NCBI GenBank assembly: GCA_002389465.1
Contig: DGOT01000289.1
Coordinates: 12,406-20,419 of the forward strand
DNA from: Bacteroidales bacterium UBA4459
Lineage (GTDB): Bacteria > Bacteroidota > Bacteroidia > Bacteroidales > F082
Direction of reading: 5' to 3'
Length of the DNA: 8,014 nt
In this document: positions 1 to 7,246 of the stretch, in pieces
Layout: each line of letters opens with the position of its first letter
Numbering within the stretch: the stretch's first letter is position 1
Notes under the pieces: generated by a model
The model's database searches: none
What the model was told of the DNA's origin: nothing
Seen by the model: only the letters and a program-made list of their open reading frames with translations
Translations under genes and position numbers: made by a program

Positions 1-143
1 TCAAAAATAGATTTGAGCACAACAGCTCCGGCACCGTTCTGTTCAATCTTTTTCAGATTCTCAACCGATGAGGTAAGTCCTGAACTACCAACAACGATGG
101 GTGATTTAATTTTTAATCCTAAGTAATTGACTGACAAGTCCAT
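1..143 (-). CDS. Dihydroorotate dehydrogenase-like flavoprotein, N-terminal fragment
   Basis: Reading the minus strand from an ATG at 141-143 gives 47 uninterrupted codons that run off the left edge, so only the N-terminus is present. The opening (MDLSVNYLGLKIKSPIVVG, then SSGLT, and GAGAVVLKSIF near the edge) matches the start of the dihydroorotate dehydrogenase / FMN-binding TIM-barrel family. In that family a first beta strand with a 'sPiivgsSglt' segment lies near the flavin, and 'GAGAVVLKS' forms the second strand with the conserved lysine. Many Bacteroidota carry such a PyrD-like paralogue besides the true pyrimidine enzyme, so activity on dihydroorotate should not be assumed. The start is supported by homology-like alignment at residue 1 and by a promoter about 45 bases upstream. 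There is no Shine-Dalgarno sequence. A 314-base gap separates it from the receptor gene upstream, so it is probably transcribed separately. Confidence 0.8.
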   Translation of the reverse strand, partial: MDLSVNYLGLKIKSPIVVGSSGLTSSVENLKKIEQNGAGAVVLKSIF

Positions 144-184
144 AATAGATATTTATTATAATAATATTTTTTCAAACTTGGGGG

Positions 185-219
185 CAAAATTATATAAAGA
201 ATATGATATATGTCATAAA
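185..219 (-). promoter_or_regulatory. Candidate Bacteroidota promoter for the DHOD-like gene
   Basis: On the minus strand 192-185 reads TAATTTTG, an exact match to the TAnnTTTG -7 consensus of the Bacteroidota primary sigma factor. A weak -33 element, TTTA (219-216), lies 23 bases upstream of it, slightly farther than the usual spacing of about 19-21. A start site near 178-180 would give a leader of about 35 bases before the ATG at 143. The -7 match is seen directly; its use as a promoter is inferred. Matches of this kind occur by chance in AT-rich DNA. Confidence 0.4.
203..216. promoter_or_regulatory. Imperfect 14-base palindrome, possible operator
   Basis: The sequence ATGATATATGTCAT is palindromic except for one symmetric pair. 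Seen with one more base on each side it is TATGA-N6-TCATA. It is centred at 209.5, between the candidate -7 element and the weak -33 element, so a dimeric regulator bound here would contact the promoter. The regulator cannot be named. It could also be a chance palindrome in AT-rich DNA. Confidence 0.3.
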
Positions 220-266
220 TTATATATGAAAAGGAAGTACGCAAAAACAACAGGACTAATTATCTA

Positions 267-286
267 ATTGTTAAGTAATTAACAAT
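267..286. repeat. Perfect 8+8 inverted repeat with 4-base spacer
   Basis: ATTGTTAA, spacer GTAA, then TTAACAAT: every base of the two arms pairs. The stem is AT-rich (one G-C pair per arm). It could be a protein-binding palindrome or a weak RNA hairpin. On the plus strand it is followed by a short T-run (292-297), but no plus-strand gene would need a terminator here. It lies about 125 bases upstream of the DHOD-like start and about 170 bases past the receptor stop. Confidence 0.4.
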
Positions 287-440
287 AGACTGTTTTTAGT
301 GGAGTTACAGTTGCTAAACATCTTAATATATAAGGAAATACATCTGTGCATTTTTATCATCAGGCAACCAGAATCAACAGGCCAATTTGTTATTTTGATT
401 GAATATAAATTTCTTTTTTAACAAAAATTATGTGATTTAC

Positions 441-456
441 GTAGTGCCTATACTAC
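441..456 (-). terminator. Weak hairpin just after the TonB receptor gene
   Basis: On the minus strand GTAGT and ACTAC form a 5-base-pair stem around a 6-base loop, starting two bases after the receptor stop codon. A T-rich stretch follows only about 10-25 bases later, so this is at best a weak intrinsic terminator. Confidence 0.25.
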
Positions 457-457
457 T

Positions 458-2824
458 TTAAAATTCTACCCGGTAATTGAGTATCGGCACAATGCCCATT
501 TGGGTTATGGTTTCAACTTTTCCTGTTTCCGTGTCGTAGTAATCGCCTATAACATTCAGTTGATTGGTTATATTCTGCACATCGATCTCGATAGTATGGG
601 TAGCCCTTTTTCTGTTTCTCGACAAATACACTTTGAAGTCGAAACGTAAAAAGTCTGGCCATTGTTCCGAGAAAGCGTGTTGTTCATCCCGCACCGTATA
701 GTCTTCTGTTTCCGATTGTTCTATGTCAATAGGTGTTGTCCTTTGCCCACCGGCCCAGGTTCCTTTCAGGTTAATACTCAGCACCCTTTTTTTCAAACCT
801 TTGCCTAAATGAAAATCTTTCCCTCCCATCAGGTTCAGTATATGATTATTGTTGTATCGCGTGTTTCTCATAACTCCATCTGCGGCTTTGTATCTCGAAT
901 CAAACAGCGACAAGGTGACCATATAATAGTAATTACGCGAAAAATACTTTTCCAGGGTCATTTCCAAACCGGTATTTCTTCCCTTCCCCATATTCATCAA
1001 ACTCCTGTTCGTATAGCCGAAATTGTAATTCAGTACGGAGAAACTACTCGTATCGCTGTTTTCCACAGGGACACGGAATAAATACTGGTAATATAATTCC
1101 ACTTTCAGAAACAGGTTTTCATTCAACATGTTCTCATATCCTATTACAAAATGTGCAGCTTTGAGAAAATTAAGATTTTCATTAGGTAGCCAGGGTGAAT
1201 TATCCGGCATCATTTGCTGTGCATAATAAGTTGAGAGGGGTTCCATTTTACTGTGTAAACCTATTCCGATGTTCAGCGCCTGTGACGGGGTAAACTGCCA
1301 CTTCAGCCCCAGCCGGGGTTCCAGCGAATAATTTCCGTTCAGCAGCAGATACATGCTATGTAAGCCCATTATCAGGGTTACATTCTTATTGAAACGGTGT
1401 TTCCAGTTAAGGTAGGCCTCTAGAAGGGTTGTAAATCCGTTCTGATCCAGTTCGGGGACCAGTTCTTCCTCCACATAATCGAAACGGTGCGACAGCAGGT
1501 TGTAGCTTGTAAAACTGCTGACAAAGCCCACATTTAACAAATTCGTTGCACTGAACTTTTCATTGAACAACAGGGATATTTTGGGTGTCTGGTAAACAAG
1601 GTCATCTTTCGCCCTTGTTGCGAAAACATCCGCCGAATCAGGTTGTTGGTAATCCCACAGATTTCGTGACGCCGTATAAGCCACAATAGTTTGCAGATAG
1701 GTGCTTTTGTTAAAAAAATACAGGTTTTTAACACCGATCACTCCCATATCAGTTTCATAATCGTTTGTGAATGTATTTTCCTTTTCGTGTATCTTGCTTA
1801 TACCGCCGACACCAAAAAAAGAAAAGTTTCCGAGATGTTTTGTCGGAGCATTTATTTTGAATGTCAAATCCTGAAAGTACGGGATAGCATCACCCACAAG
1901 ATTAATACCCAGCGTTCGGATCATTGCGAGCGATGAGAACCTGTAATTGACGAGATAAGAAACCGGTTTCTTTTTACTGAAAGGCCCCTCGAAAGTGGCG
2001 TCTAATCCAACAAATCCTGCCTGGATAGAATACTCTCTTTCCTGGTTATTTCCGTTGCGCAGTCGTATGTCGAAGACGCCTGAATAAGCATTGCCATATT
2101 GCGCCGGAAATGCTCCTGTAAAGAAGTCGGAATTAGCCAGGACAGCTGCATTCAAAATACTCAGCCCGCCGCCTGAGGAACCTTCTTCGGCGTAATGATT
2201 GGGGTTAGGAATGTCGAGCCCTTCCAGCCGCCAGCCCATCCCACGGGGCGAATTACCCCGGATAATAATATCATTGGCTCCTGAGGGATTCATAGCCACG
2301 CCCGCAAACGACGACACCACCCGGGCTGCATCGTTGATGGTTCCGGCATAGTGATCCATGGCGGCTACATCAAATTTCATCACACTCACAGTCGCCATTT
2401 TGTTAATGGCCTCGGATTTGTTTAACTGGTCGGTGATTACCACTTCGTTCAGGTTTTGCACGTCTTCGGTAAGAGCGATGGTGAGCACCGTTTGTTTTCC
2501 CGATTTAAGCACCACATTGCGCATAGTGATCATTTCATACCCCACGTAAAAAACAGTGATACTGTACTTTCCGACAGGCAATCTGCCAAAATCAAATTTG
2601 CCGTTTTCATCTGTTGTCGTGCCTATCTGAGGATCAGAACCTGCAATGACCAGATTAGCTCCCGGTAGCGGTATTCGGGCATCTTTATCAATTACCCTGC
2701 CCCTGATACTTTGAGTTATTTCTTGTCCACAGGATTCGCCAATCAGCGCAACGGTAAAAAGAAATCCTATGATAATTCCGGCAAATCTCATTATCAACAG
2801 GTTTTTCGGTACTGCATGCTCCAT
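458..2824 (-). CDS. TonB-dependent outer-membrane receptor with carboxypeptidase-regulatory-like N-terminal domain
   Basis: This 788-residue protein should form a 22-stranded outer-membrane barrel that imports a ligand using TonB energy. A hydrophobic signal sequence covers about residues 11-30, with likely cleavage near SCGQE; C32 is not in a good lipobox. Residues 38-118 form a carboxypeptidase-regulatory-like beta-sandwich (IRGRVIDKD, PLPGANLVI, TTTDENGKFDF, LPVGKYSITV, GYE). LNEVVITD (125-132) leads into the plug domain at about 145-256 (NDIIIRGNSPRG, LEGLDIPNPNHY, FPAQYGNAYSG). The rest is barrel and ends in phenylalanine, as expected for BAM-inserted proteins. The length is shorter than SusC-type receptors (about 1000 residues) and no SusD gene adjoins. 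The ligand is unknown. A second in-frame ATG at 2789-2791 (residue 12) would start directly at the signal peptide and is a real alternative. The gene lies 137 bases downstream of the methyltransferase. Confidence 0.9.
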   Translation of the reverse strand: MEHAVPKNLLIMRFAGIIIGFLFTVALIGESCGQEITQSIRGRVIDKDARIPLPGANLVIAGSDPQIGTTTDENGKFDFGRLPVGKYSITVFYVGYEMITMRNVVLKSGKQTVLTIALTEDVQNLNEVVITDQLNKSEAINKMATVSVMKFDVAAMDHYAGTINDAARVVSSFAGVAMNPSGANDIIIRGNSPRGMGWRLEGLDIPNPNHYAEEGSSGGGLSILNAAVLANSDFFTGAFPAQYGNAYSGVFDIRLRNGNNQEREYSIQAGFVGLDATFEGPFSKKKPVSYLVNYRFSSLAMIRTLGINLVGDAIPYFQDLTFKINAPTKHLGNFSFFGVGGISKIHEKENTFTNDYETDMGVIGVKNLYFFNKSTYLQTIVAYTASRNLWDYQQPDSADVFATRAKDDLVYQTPKISLLFNEKFSATNLLNVGFVSSFTSYNLLSHRFDYVEEELVPELDQNGFTTLLEAYLNWKHRFNKNVTLIMGLHSMYLLLNGNYSLEPRLGLKWQFTPSQALNIGIGLHSKMEPLSTYYAQQMMPDNSPWLPNENLNFLKAAHFVIGYENMLNENLFLKVELYYQYLFRVPVENSDTSSFSVLNYNFGYTNRSLMNMGKGRNTGLEMTLEKYFSRNYYYMVTLSLFDSRYKAADGVMRNTRYNNNHILNLMGGKDFHLGKGLKKRVLSINLKGTWAGGQRTTPIDIEQSETEDYTVRDEQHAFSEQWPDFLRFDFKVYLSRNRKRATHTIEIDVQNITNQLNVIGDYYDTETGKVETITQMGIVPILNYRVEF

Positions 2825-2832
2825 AAAATAAC

Positions 2833-2855
2833 AGATATCCTGAAAAAGATATCCT
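2833..2855. repeat. 9-base direct repeat in the receptor leader
   Basis: AGATATCCT occurs at 2833-2841 and again at 2847-2855, a 14-base period. Each copy contains the palindrome GATATC. On the minus strand the copies sit 9 to 31 bases before the receptor ATG, within the likely mRNA leader. They could bind a regulator or be chance. No clear TAnnTTTG promoter was found in 2825-2961, so the receptor may be read through from the methyltransferase or use a diverged promoter. Confidence 0.35.
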
Positions 2856-2961
2856 TTGAATTAGCGCATTTAATACTTTTCACTAAGATAATATAAAACG
2901 GGGAAGGATTCAAACCTCTGGATCAGGAACTATCTAACTCGCTATCAGAATGCAAATCACT

Positions 2962-3582
2962 TTATTCTTTGATGGCAAAATACAAACCGTTCCCACTAAC
3001 GGTCTCCAACTTCCTGGCTATAGGAAACATGTTTTTCAGCTCGTTGCAAAAATTGGCTTTAAAGTTTCTGAAATCACTTCTTTCCAGAAATTCAAGAACA
3101 AGAGCCCCTTTATCTGTACGTCCACTAAAATCATTAATAACAACGTGTTTTCTGGAAACACGTCTCATTTCTGACAATATCTTTCTGCGCCGGTCTTCCT
3201 TCACACCGTGTAACACAAAAGAAGCCGTAACAATATCGAACGAATTGTCAGCAAGGCCCGCTAAATTTTCGGCATCTCCTAACAAGAAGGTAATTTCGGG
3301 ATGCTTCTTCTGCCCTTCGTCCAGCATTTTTTGAGAAAGATCGACAGCATAAACTTCTTCCGCTTGCTTTCCGACAAACATGTCTGCCCAGGCGCCGGTA
3401 CCGGTTCCCACGTCCAGCACTCTTTTTCCTTTGATACTTATTTCCTGATGAAGCATATCGATAGTATGCGCATATTTCTCAGCCTGATGTCTATCTATCC
3501 AGCCATATACGGGAGCAATCAGGTTAAAAATGAATTTTGCCCGTTTGTTTGCGTCTTTTGAGAAATAATGTATTATCGACAT
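2962..3582 (-). CDS. Class I SAM-dependent methyltransferase (UbiE/Methyltransf_11-like)
   Basis: This 206-residue cytoplasmic protein has the Rossmann-fold methyltransferase motifs in order. Motif I is VLDVGTGTG at residues 55-63 (SAM binding). VYAVDLS at 78-84 has the acidic residue D81 for the ribose hydroxyls. LGDAENLA at 101-108 places D103 by the adenine, and FDIVTASFVLHGV at 115-127 is the motif IV region. The N-terminal part (FIFNLIAPVYGWIDR) resembles the 'iA..Yd..n' opening of UbiE/COQ5-like enzymes, but the protein is shorter than UbiE (about 240-250) and its substrate cannot be assigned; small molecules are more likely than DNA. It starts 55 bases after the peptidase stop with no promoter-like element between, so the two are probably one transcript. 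No Shine-Dalgarno sequence is visible. Confidence 0.85.
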   Translation of the reverse strand: MSIIHYFSKDANKRAKFIFNLIAPVYGWIDRHQAEKYAHTIDMLHQEISIKGKRVLDVGTGTGAWADMFVGKQAEEVYAVDLSQKMLDEGQKKHPEITFLLGDAENLAGLADNSFDIVTASFVLHGVKEDRRRKILSEMRRVSRKHVVINDFSGRTDKGALVLEFLERSDFRNFKANFCNELKNMFPIARKLETVSGNGLYFAIKE

Positions 3583-3637
3583 ATTTTTTGTTCGGTTACT
3601 ATTTTTCTGCTGGTTGTCTACAGTCGATAATTTCCAT

Positions 3638-6600
3638 TTACCGTTCGCCCAATGTTATTAAGATGACTTTCTCCTCTCCGTTTCTTAAAACTTTCATTTT
3701 GACCACCTCACCCGGCTTGTACTTTTTAAGAGCATTGGAATATTCCATCAAATTACTGACTTTATCACTATTAAGTGCGGTGATGATATCATCCTTTAGC
3801 AAGCCAGCTTCTTCTCCGGGTGAATCCTTTTTGACAGAACTGATCTTAACACCTTCACCCTGATAAGAAAAATCAGGAATGGAGCCGGTGGAAGCCTTGC
3901 GAACGATTTTTGGTTTTTCCGGTGATTGGGTTACCGGTGTTGCTTTTCCGGTGTATTCAAATGGCGTGTCCCTGTCAGCAAGGTAAACTATCACCTCTTT
4001 GGCAACAGTGGCCACCTTAACCAGTCCCTTACCGTCAATTTTATCATAAGTATCTGTTGGGCGATGGTAATCTTCATTGGGCCCGGAAAAGAACTGCACT
4101 GCCGGTATTCCTTTTTCGATAAAAGCTACCTGGTCGCTGGCATCCAGATCCTGTGTGATCAGATCGGTTTTTACACCTGTGGTATAATCCGTTCCCATAA
4201 ACACAAATTTCCACTCTTTGGCCGAAGACGAATTGATGATCATCAGTTTATTATCGAATAAACGCCCATCTGTATCGAGATTAATATCAGCAATTACATC
4301 GCCTTTGTAATAATTTTTAAGCTGGCTCACAAAATAACGGGAACCTATCAGGCCGGCTTCTTCTCCGGTAAAAGCCACAAAAATTACCGTTCGTTGTGGT
4401 TTCATCGTTTTTCCCAGCGATTTTGCCAGTTCGAGTAAAACGGAAATCCCACTGGCATTGTCATCAGCACCATGATGAATTTTCCCTTCGTTGCCTTTGC
4501 GCACATCAGGCCATCCCAGTCCGAGGTGATCGTAATGGGCAGAAACAACCACGGGTGCGTCTTTCAGATTTTCATTCGTGCCAGGAATGACAGCCGCTAC
4601 GTTTTTCATTTGCAGTTCTCCCTTATCAGAAAAAGTATGCGCAAACTCCTGGTAATAGGAATTGCCCATGGGTTGCAAACCGTATTCTTTGAACTTACCA
4701 GCGATGTAAGCGGCGGCACTATCCAGTTCGGGTGTGCCCAGTCCACGTCCTTTCAGCTCATCCGATGCCAGGTATTCGATATGTTTCAACATTCTACGTT
4801 CTGAAAAAACAGGAGCAAGTGTTGCCAGAGGTTCCCTTTTCTCTGTCATTTTGAGGTTTTGGGCTCCGGGTTCAAAAACTTTTACCATAGGAGAATTCAG
4901 TACCGGCCATTGACCTTTCGCCATATTTACCGGTTCGTCACCTTCAAAAGCGAGGTAGCTGTATTTACCATAATGCGGCAGTTTCCGGATAAGGCCGGGA
5001 ATAGAAGCCTCATTATCCAAAGCAATAAAAGCCATGTTTTTGCTGACATCATTTGCATCAAAAACCGAACAAATAAAACTGTGGTTTTTCTTTGTTACAC
5101 TTTGCTTTCCGAAGATAACCGAATCGCCTGTGATACTGGTGTTATAATCTTGCAGGGACACATTCATCTGTTCTGCATACTTGTTTTCAAATCCGATAAT
5201 CCAGTTTGTTTTATCGGTTGATAAAGCATCCATTTCGTTATCAAATACAATTTCAAAGTTGTCGTTATCAGCAGCCTGCCATTGTTTTACAAATTCCTGA
5301 TAGACGTGACTCTGACCCTCATCTGCATTTGAAGGCAATACAATAAGATTTTCTTTGCTTGCCAGTATTTTTGACCATGTCGGCGGCACTTCCATGGGAT
5401 CCAGAATTCTGAAAACATCATACTGAGGATCAACAGCCAGCTTCAAAGGTTTGTCTGTCAAAGTAAACTGAAATTCCTGCGTTTTCTCATGCATGTCAAC
5501 TACAAAAACTTCGAGACTTTTTTCCGTTGCTATAGCAACAGGAATATTAACTGCAAACACTTCTGCCTTCTGCTTTTGTTCCAGGGTAAGGATCAGTCTT
5601 ATTTGCTTGTTGTATGTGTTCTGTTTCACATCCTTAACGGCTATCTTCGGGGCACCGGTACGCGTCAGCCATTGAGTGAAAAACGGTTTTAAATCAGTGC
5701 CCGAAATTTCTTCGGCAGATGTTCTTATGTCATTGAAAGAAGCAACTTTGTATTTGAAGTTTTCGTTAAAAAGAGACATGGTTTTCTTAAAATCCTCATC
5801 ACCCAGTTGTCGCCTGAGCATATGCCACATCATCATGGCTTTTCCATATCCAACGGCTTCGCTGGCTGCATCGTGGCGCGATAAGAATTTGTTTACCGGA
5901 AAGTCATTGGTTTCATCCACCACATTGGTAAACTTCTGCAAGGTTGAACGACGATAGCTTTCGCCTTGCCTGCGTTGCTCTTTAATCAAATGATCAGCCA
6001 TATATACCGTTATTCCCTCGCACCAGTTTCCTGCTTCAAAATCAACGTATACGCTGTTCCCCCACCAGTTGTGCAATAGTTCGTGCGGATAAGATGAATG
6101 CAGAATAAAGGGAAAGCGAATAATCTTTTCGCCCAACAATGTAAACGAAGGCATTCCATAACCCGTTTCCCAGAAATTCTCCACCAGGGCAAATTTGGTA
6201 TAAGGATATGGCCCGACCAGTTTTTGGTACATATCCATGTATTGCTCGGTAACTTCCAGATATTTGTTAGCCAGTCCTTCGTCAGGTGTACGTAAAAAAG
6301 CCATTGCTTTGATACCACTATTCATGCTATGCGAATATTCGTTAAATCGCGCCCCAATTAAAAAGATTTCTTCCTGTGAAGTAGCGCAAACCCAAACATC
6401 CTGATGTTGGTCCTTGCCCATGCTTTCTGCGGTTCTTTTACCTTGCGTAACCACTTTCCATCCGGTCGGCAAGGTAGTTGTCAGTTGAAAAGTGACCAGC
6501 TTATTTTCTACCGTAGGAACCCAGTAAGTGGAACCAGCCAGATAAATCCCGGTGTCGCTGATTATTCCCGGCGATTCGGCAAAGCCGCGCTGGTAGTTTT

Positions 6601-6991
6601 CTTCGCTTTGCGAAAAAGGAGAACTTATTTTCCCTTCATAATGAACCACAAAGCTTTCCGCTCCTTTTTTCAGCTTCACTTTCCATTTATTAAGACTGAG
6701 GCCACTTTTGCTCCCGCTGTCATCCCTGTCCATACCTATATCCTCCGCTACAATATTGCCAGCTAACTGTTCGGCTTTTACATTTTTTGAAAAGAATGTC
6801 GGTGTAAGCGCAGCATTCAGACTGAATGTCATTTCATCTGACCCTACTTTAAAGATTGAATCAATTACTGTAATATGTTCAGATTCAGGGTTTATTTGAA
6901 CGTTCAGAACATGATGTATCGCTGCATTGTTTTGTGAAAAACCAAACGAAGATAAAAAGAAAAATAAAAATGTAACGGAATATTTTTTCAT
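3638..6991 (-). CDS. Secreted M1-like / M28 double metallopeptidase with C-terminal PDZ domain
   Basis: This 1117-residue exported peptidase has a signal peptide at residues 1-19 (hydrophobic FLFFFLSSFGFS, cleavage near FS-Q20). An M1-like N-terminal beta domain precedes a gluzincin catalytic domain with HELLH at 303-307, third ligand E325 in NWCEG, and a tyrosine in GYGKAMMMW (Y382) in the place of the M1 catalytic tyrosine. The usual GXMEN exopeptidase motif is replaced by ETGYGMPSF. Residues about 450-535 look like beta sandwich. Residues 540-715 are a middle domain I cannot name. An M28 domain spans about 733-1005 (LASDELKGRG opening) with a complete di-zinc set: H819 and D821 (SAHYDH), D843 (GADDNASG), E877-E878 (FTGEEAG), D906 (INLDTD) and H976 (EDYHRPTD). 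After a proline-rich linker, a PDZ domain fills 1038-1117 (DSPGEEAGLLKDDII). It probably trims peptides in the periplasm or at the surface. The fold calls rest on motifs; substrate and the joint action of the two centres are inferred. The gene has its own promoter candidate and leads the methyltransferase. Confidence 0.92.
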   Translation of the reverse strand: MKKYSVTFLFFFLSSFGFSQNNAAIHHVLNVQINPESEHITVIDSIFKVGSDEMTFSLNAALTPTFFSKNVKAEQLAGNIVAEDIGMDRDDSGSKSGLSLNKWKVKLKKGAESFVVHYEGKISSPFSQSEENYQRGFAESPGIISDTGIYLAGSTYWVPTVENKLVTFQLTTTLPTGWKVVTQGKRTAESMGKDQHQDVWVCATSQEEIFLIGARFNEYSHSMNSGIKAMAFLRTPDEGLANKYLEVTEQYMDMYQKLVGPYPYTKFALVENFWETGYGMPSFTLLGEKIIRFPFILHSSYPHELLHNWWGNSVYVDFEAGNWCEGITVYMADHLIKEQRRQGESYRRSTLQKFTNVVDETNDFPVNKFLSRHDAASEAVGYGKAMMMWHMLRRQLGDEDFKKTMSLFNENFKYKVASFNDIRTSAEEISGTDLKPFFTQWLTRTGAPKIAVKDVKQNTYNKQIRLILTLEQKQKAEVFAVNIPVAIATEKSLEVFVVDMHEKTQEFQFTLTDKPLKLAVDPQYDVFRILDPMEVPPTWSKILASKENLIVLPSNADEGQSHVYQEFVKQWQAADNDNFEIVFDNEMDALSTDKTNWIIGFENKYAEQMNVSLQDYNTSITGDSVIFGKQSVTKKNHSFICSVFDANDVSKNMAFIALDNEASIPGLIRKLPHYGKYSYLAFEGDEPVNMAKGQWPVLNSPMVKVFEPGAQNLKMTEKREPLATLAPVFSERRMLKHIEYLASDELKGRGLGTPELDSAAAYIAGKFKEYGLQPMGNSYYQEFAHTFSDKGELQMKNVAAVIPGTNENLKDAPVVVSAHYDHLGLGWPDVRKGNEGKIHHGADDNASGISVLLELAKSLGKTMKPQRTVIFVAFTGEEAGLIGSRYFVSQLKNYYKGDVIADINLDTDGRLFDNKLMIINSSSAKEWKFVFMGTDYTTGVKTDLITQDLDASDQVAFIEKGIPAVQFFSGPNEDYHRPTDTYDKIDGKGLVKVATVAKEVIVYLADRDTPFEYTGKATPVTQSPEKPKIVRKASTGSIPDFSYQGEGVKISSVKKDSPGEEAGLLKDDIITALNSDKVSNLMEYSNALKKYKPGEVVKMKVLRNGEEKVILITLGER

Positions 6992-7021
6992 TGGAGTATG
7001 TTATTAATTCGAAATATCCCG

Positions 7022-7029
7022 CAAATGTA
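7022..7029 (-). promoter_or_regulatory. Candidate Bacteroidota -7 promoter element for the peptidase gene
   Basis: On the minus strand 7029-7022 reads TACATTTG, an exact TAnnTTTG match, about 30 bases upstream of the peptidase ATG at 6991. The -33 position, 19 bases further upstream, holds only GTTC, a weak match to TTTG. A start site near 7015 would give a leader of about 25 bases. It is the best promoter candidate in this gap. Confidence 0.5.
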
Positions 7030-7070
7030 AGAACTCCTTTCTATTATTGAACTATTACATCAAACTTTTT

Positions 7071-7085
7071 TATCGAAAAACGATA
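7071..7085. repeat. Perfect 5+5 inverted repeat around A5
   Basis: TATCG-AAAAA-CGATA pairs perfectly and sits about 42 bases upstream of the candidate -7 element of the peptidase gene. It could be an operator half-site pair or chance; nothing further supports a function. Confidence 0.3.
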
Positions 7086-7246
7086 TGTTTTACTTTCCGT
7101 TTAAACAATTCTCCTGTTATATTCGGTACTCCGCTGATTTGCAGATGGCGCAATTATTTATTGCTTTGCGGGCTTATTGTCGCGGTATTAAATTAAACAG
7201 GACACCATCCTATTTACGGGTCTGACTCTTGCTCCGAAATGAAACT

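Larger units (their letters stand above)
144..457. other. AT-rich intergenic region with palindromes and a likely promoter
   Basis: This stretch has no plausible coding frame on either strand. It lies downstream of the TonB receptor and upstream of the dihydroorotate dehydrogenase-like gene. It contains a -7 promoter element (185-192), an imperfect 14-base palindrome (203-216), a perfect 8+8 inverted repeat (267-286) and a small hairpin just after the receptor stop (441-456). I see nothing specific in 300-440 beyond AT-rich sequence. Confidence 0.6.

Noticed and set aside
809..1081. A 90-codon plus-strand open frame inside the receptor gene.
   Set aside because: It is antisense to a well-supported barrel-coding sequence, and its predicted protein shows no family-like motifs.
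2900..2930. Minus-strand GGTTTGAATCC followed by TTCCCCG looks like the T-arm and acceptor end of a tRNA, suggesting an attachment site or tRNA remnant.
   Set aside because: The T stem has only four pairs including one wobble, there is no matching 5' acceptor sequence upstream, and no anticodon stem forms at the right distance. It is probably chance or a very decayed fragment.
6010..6318. A 102-codon minus-strand open frame in another frame of the peptidase gene.
   Set aside because: It lies over the M1 catalytic region (HELLH at 6071-6085), whose motifs are clear in the main frame. The alternative product is low-complexity and tryptophan-rich with no recognisable domain.
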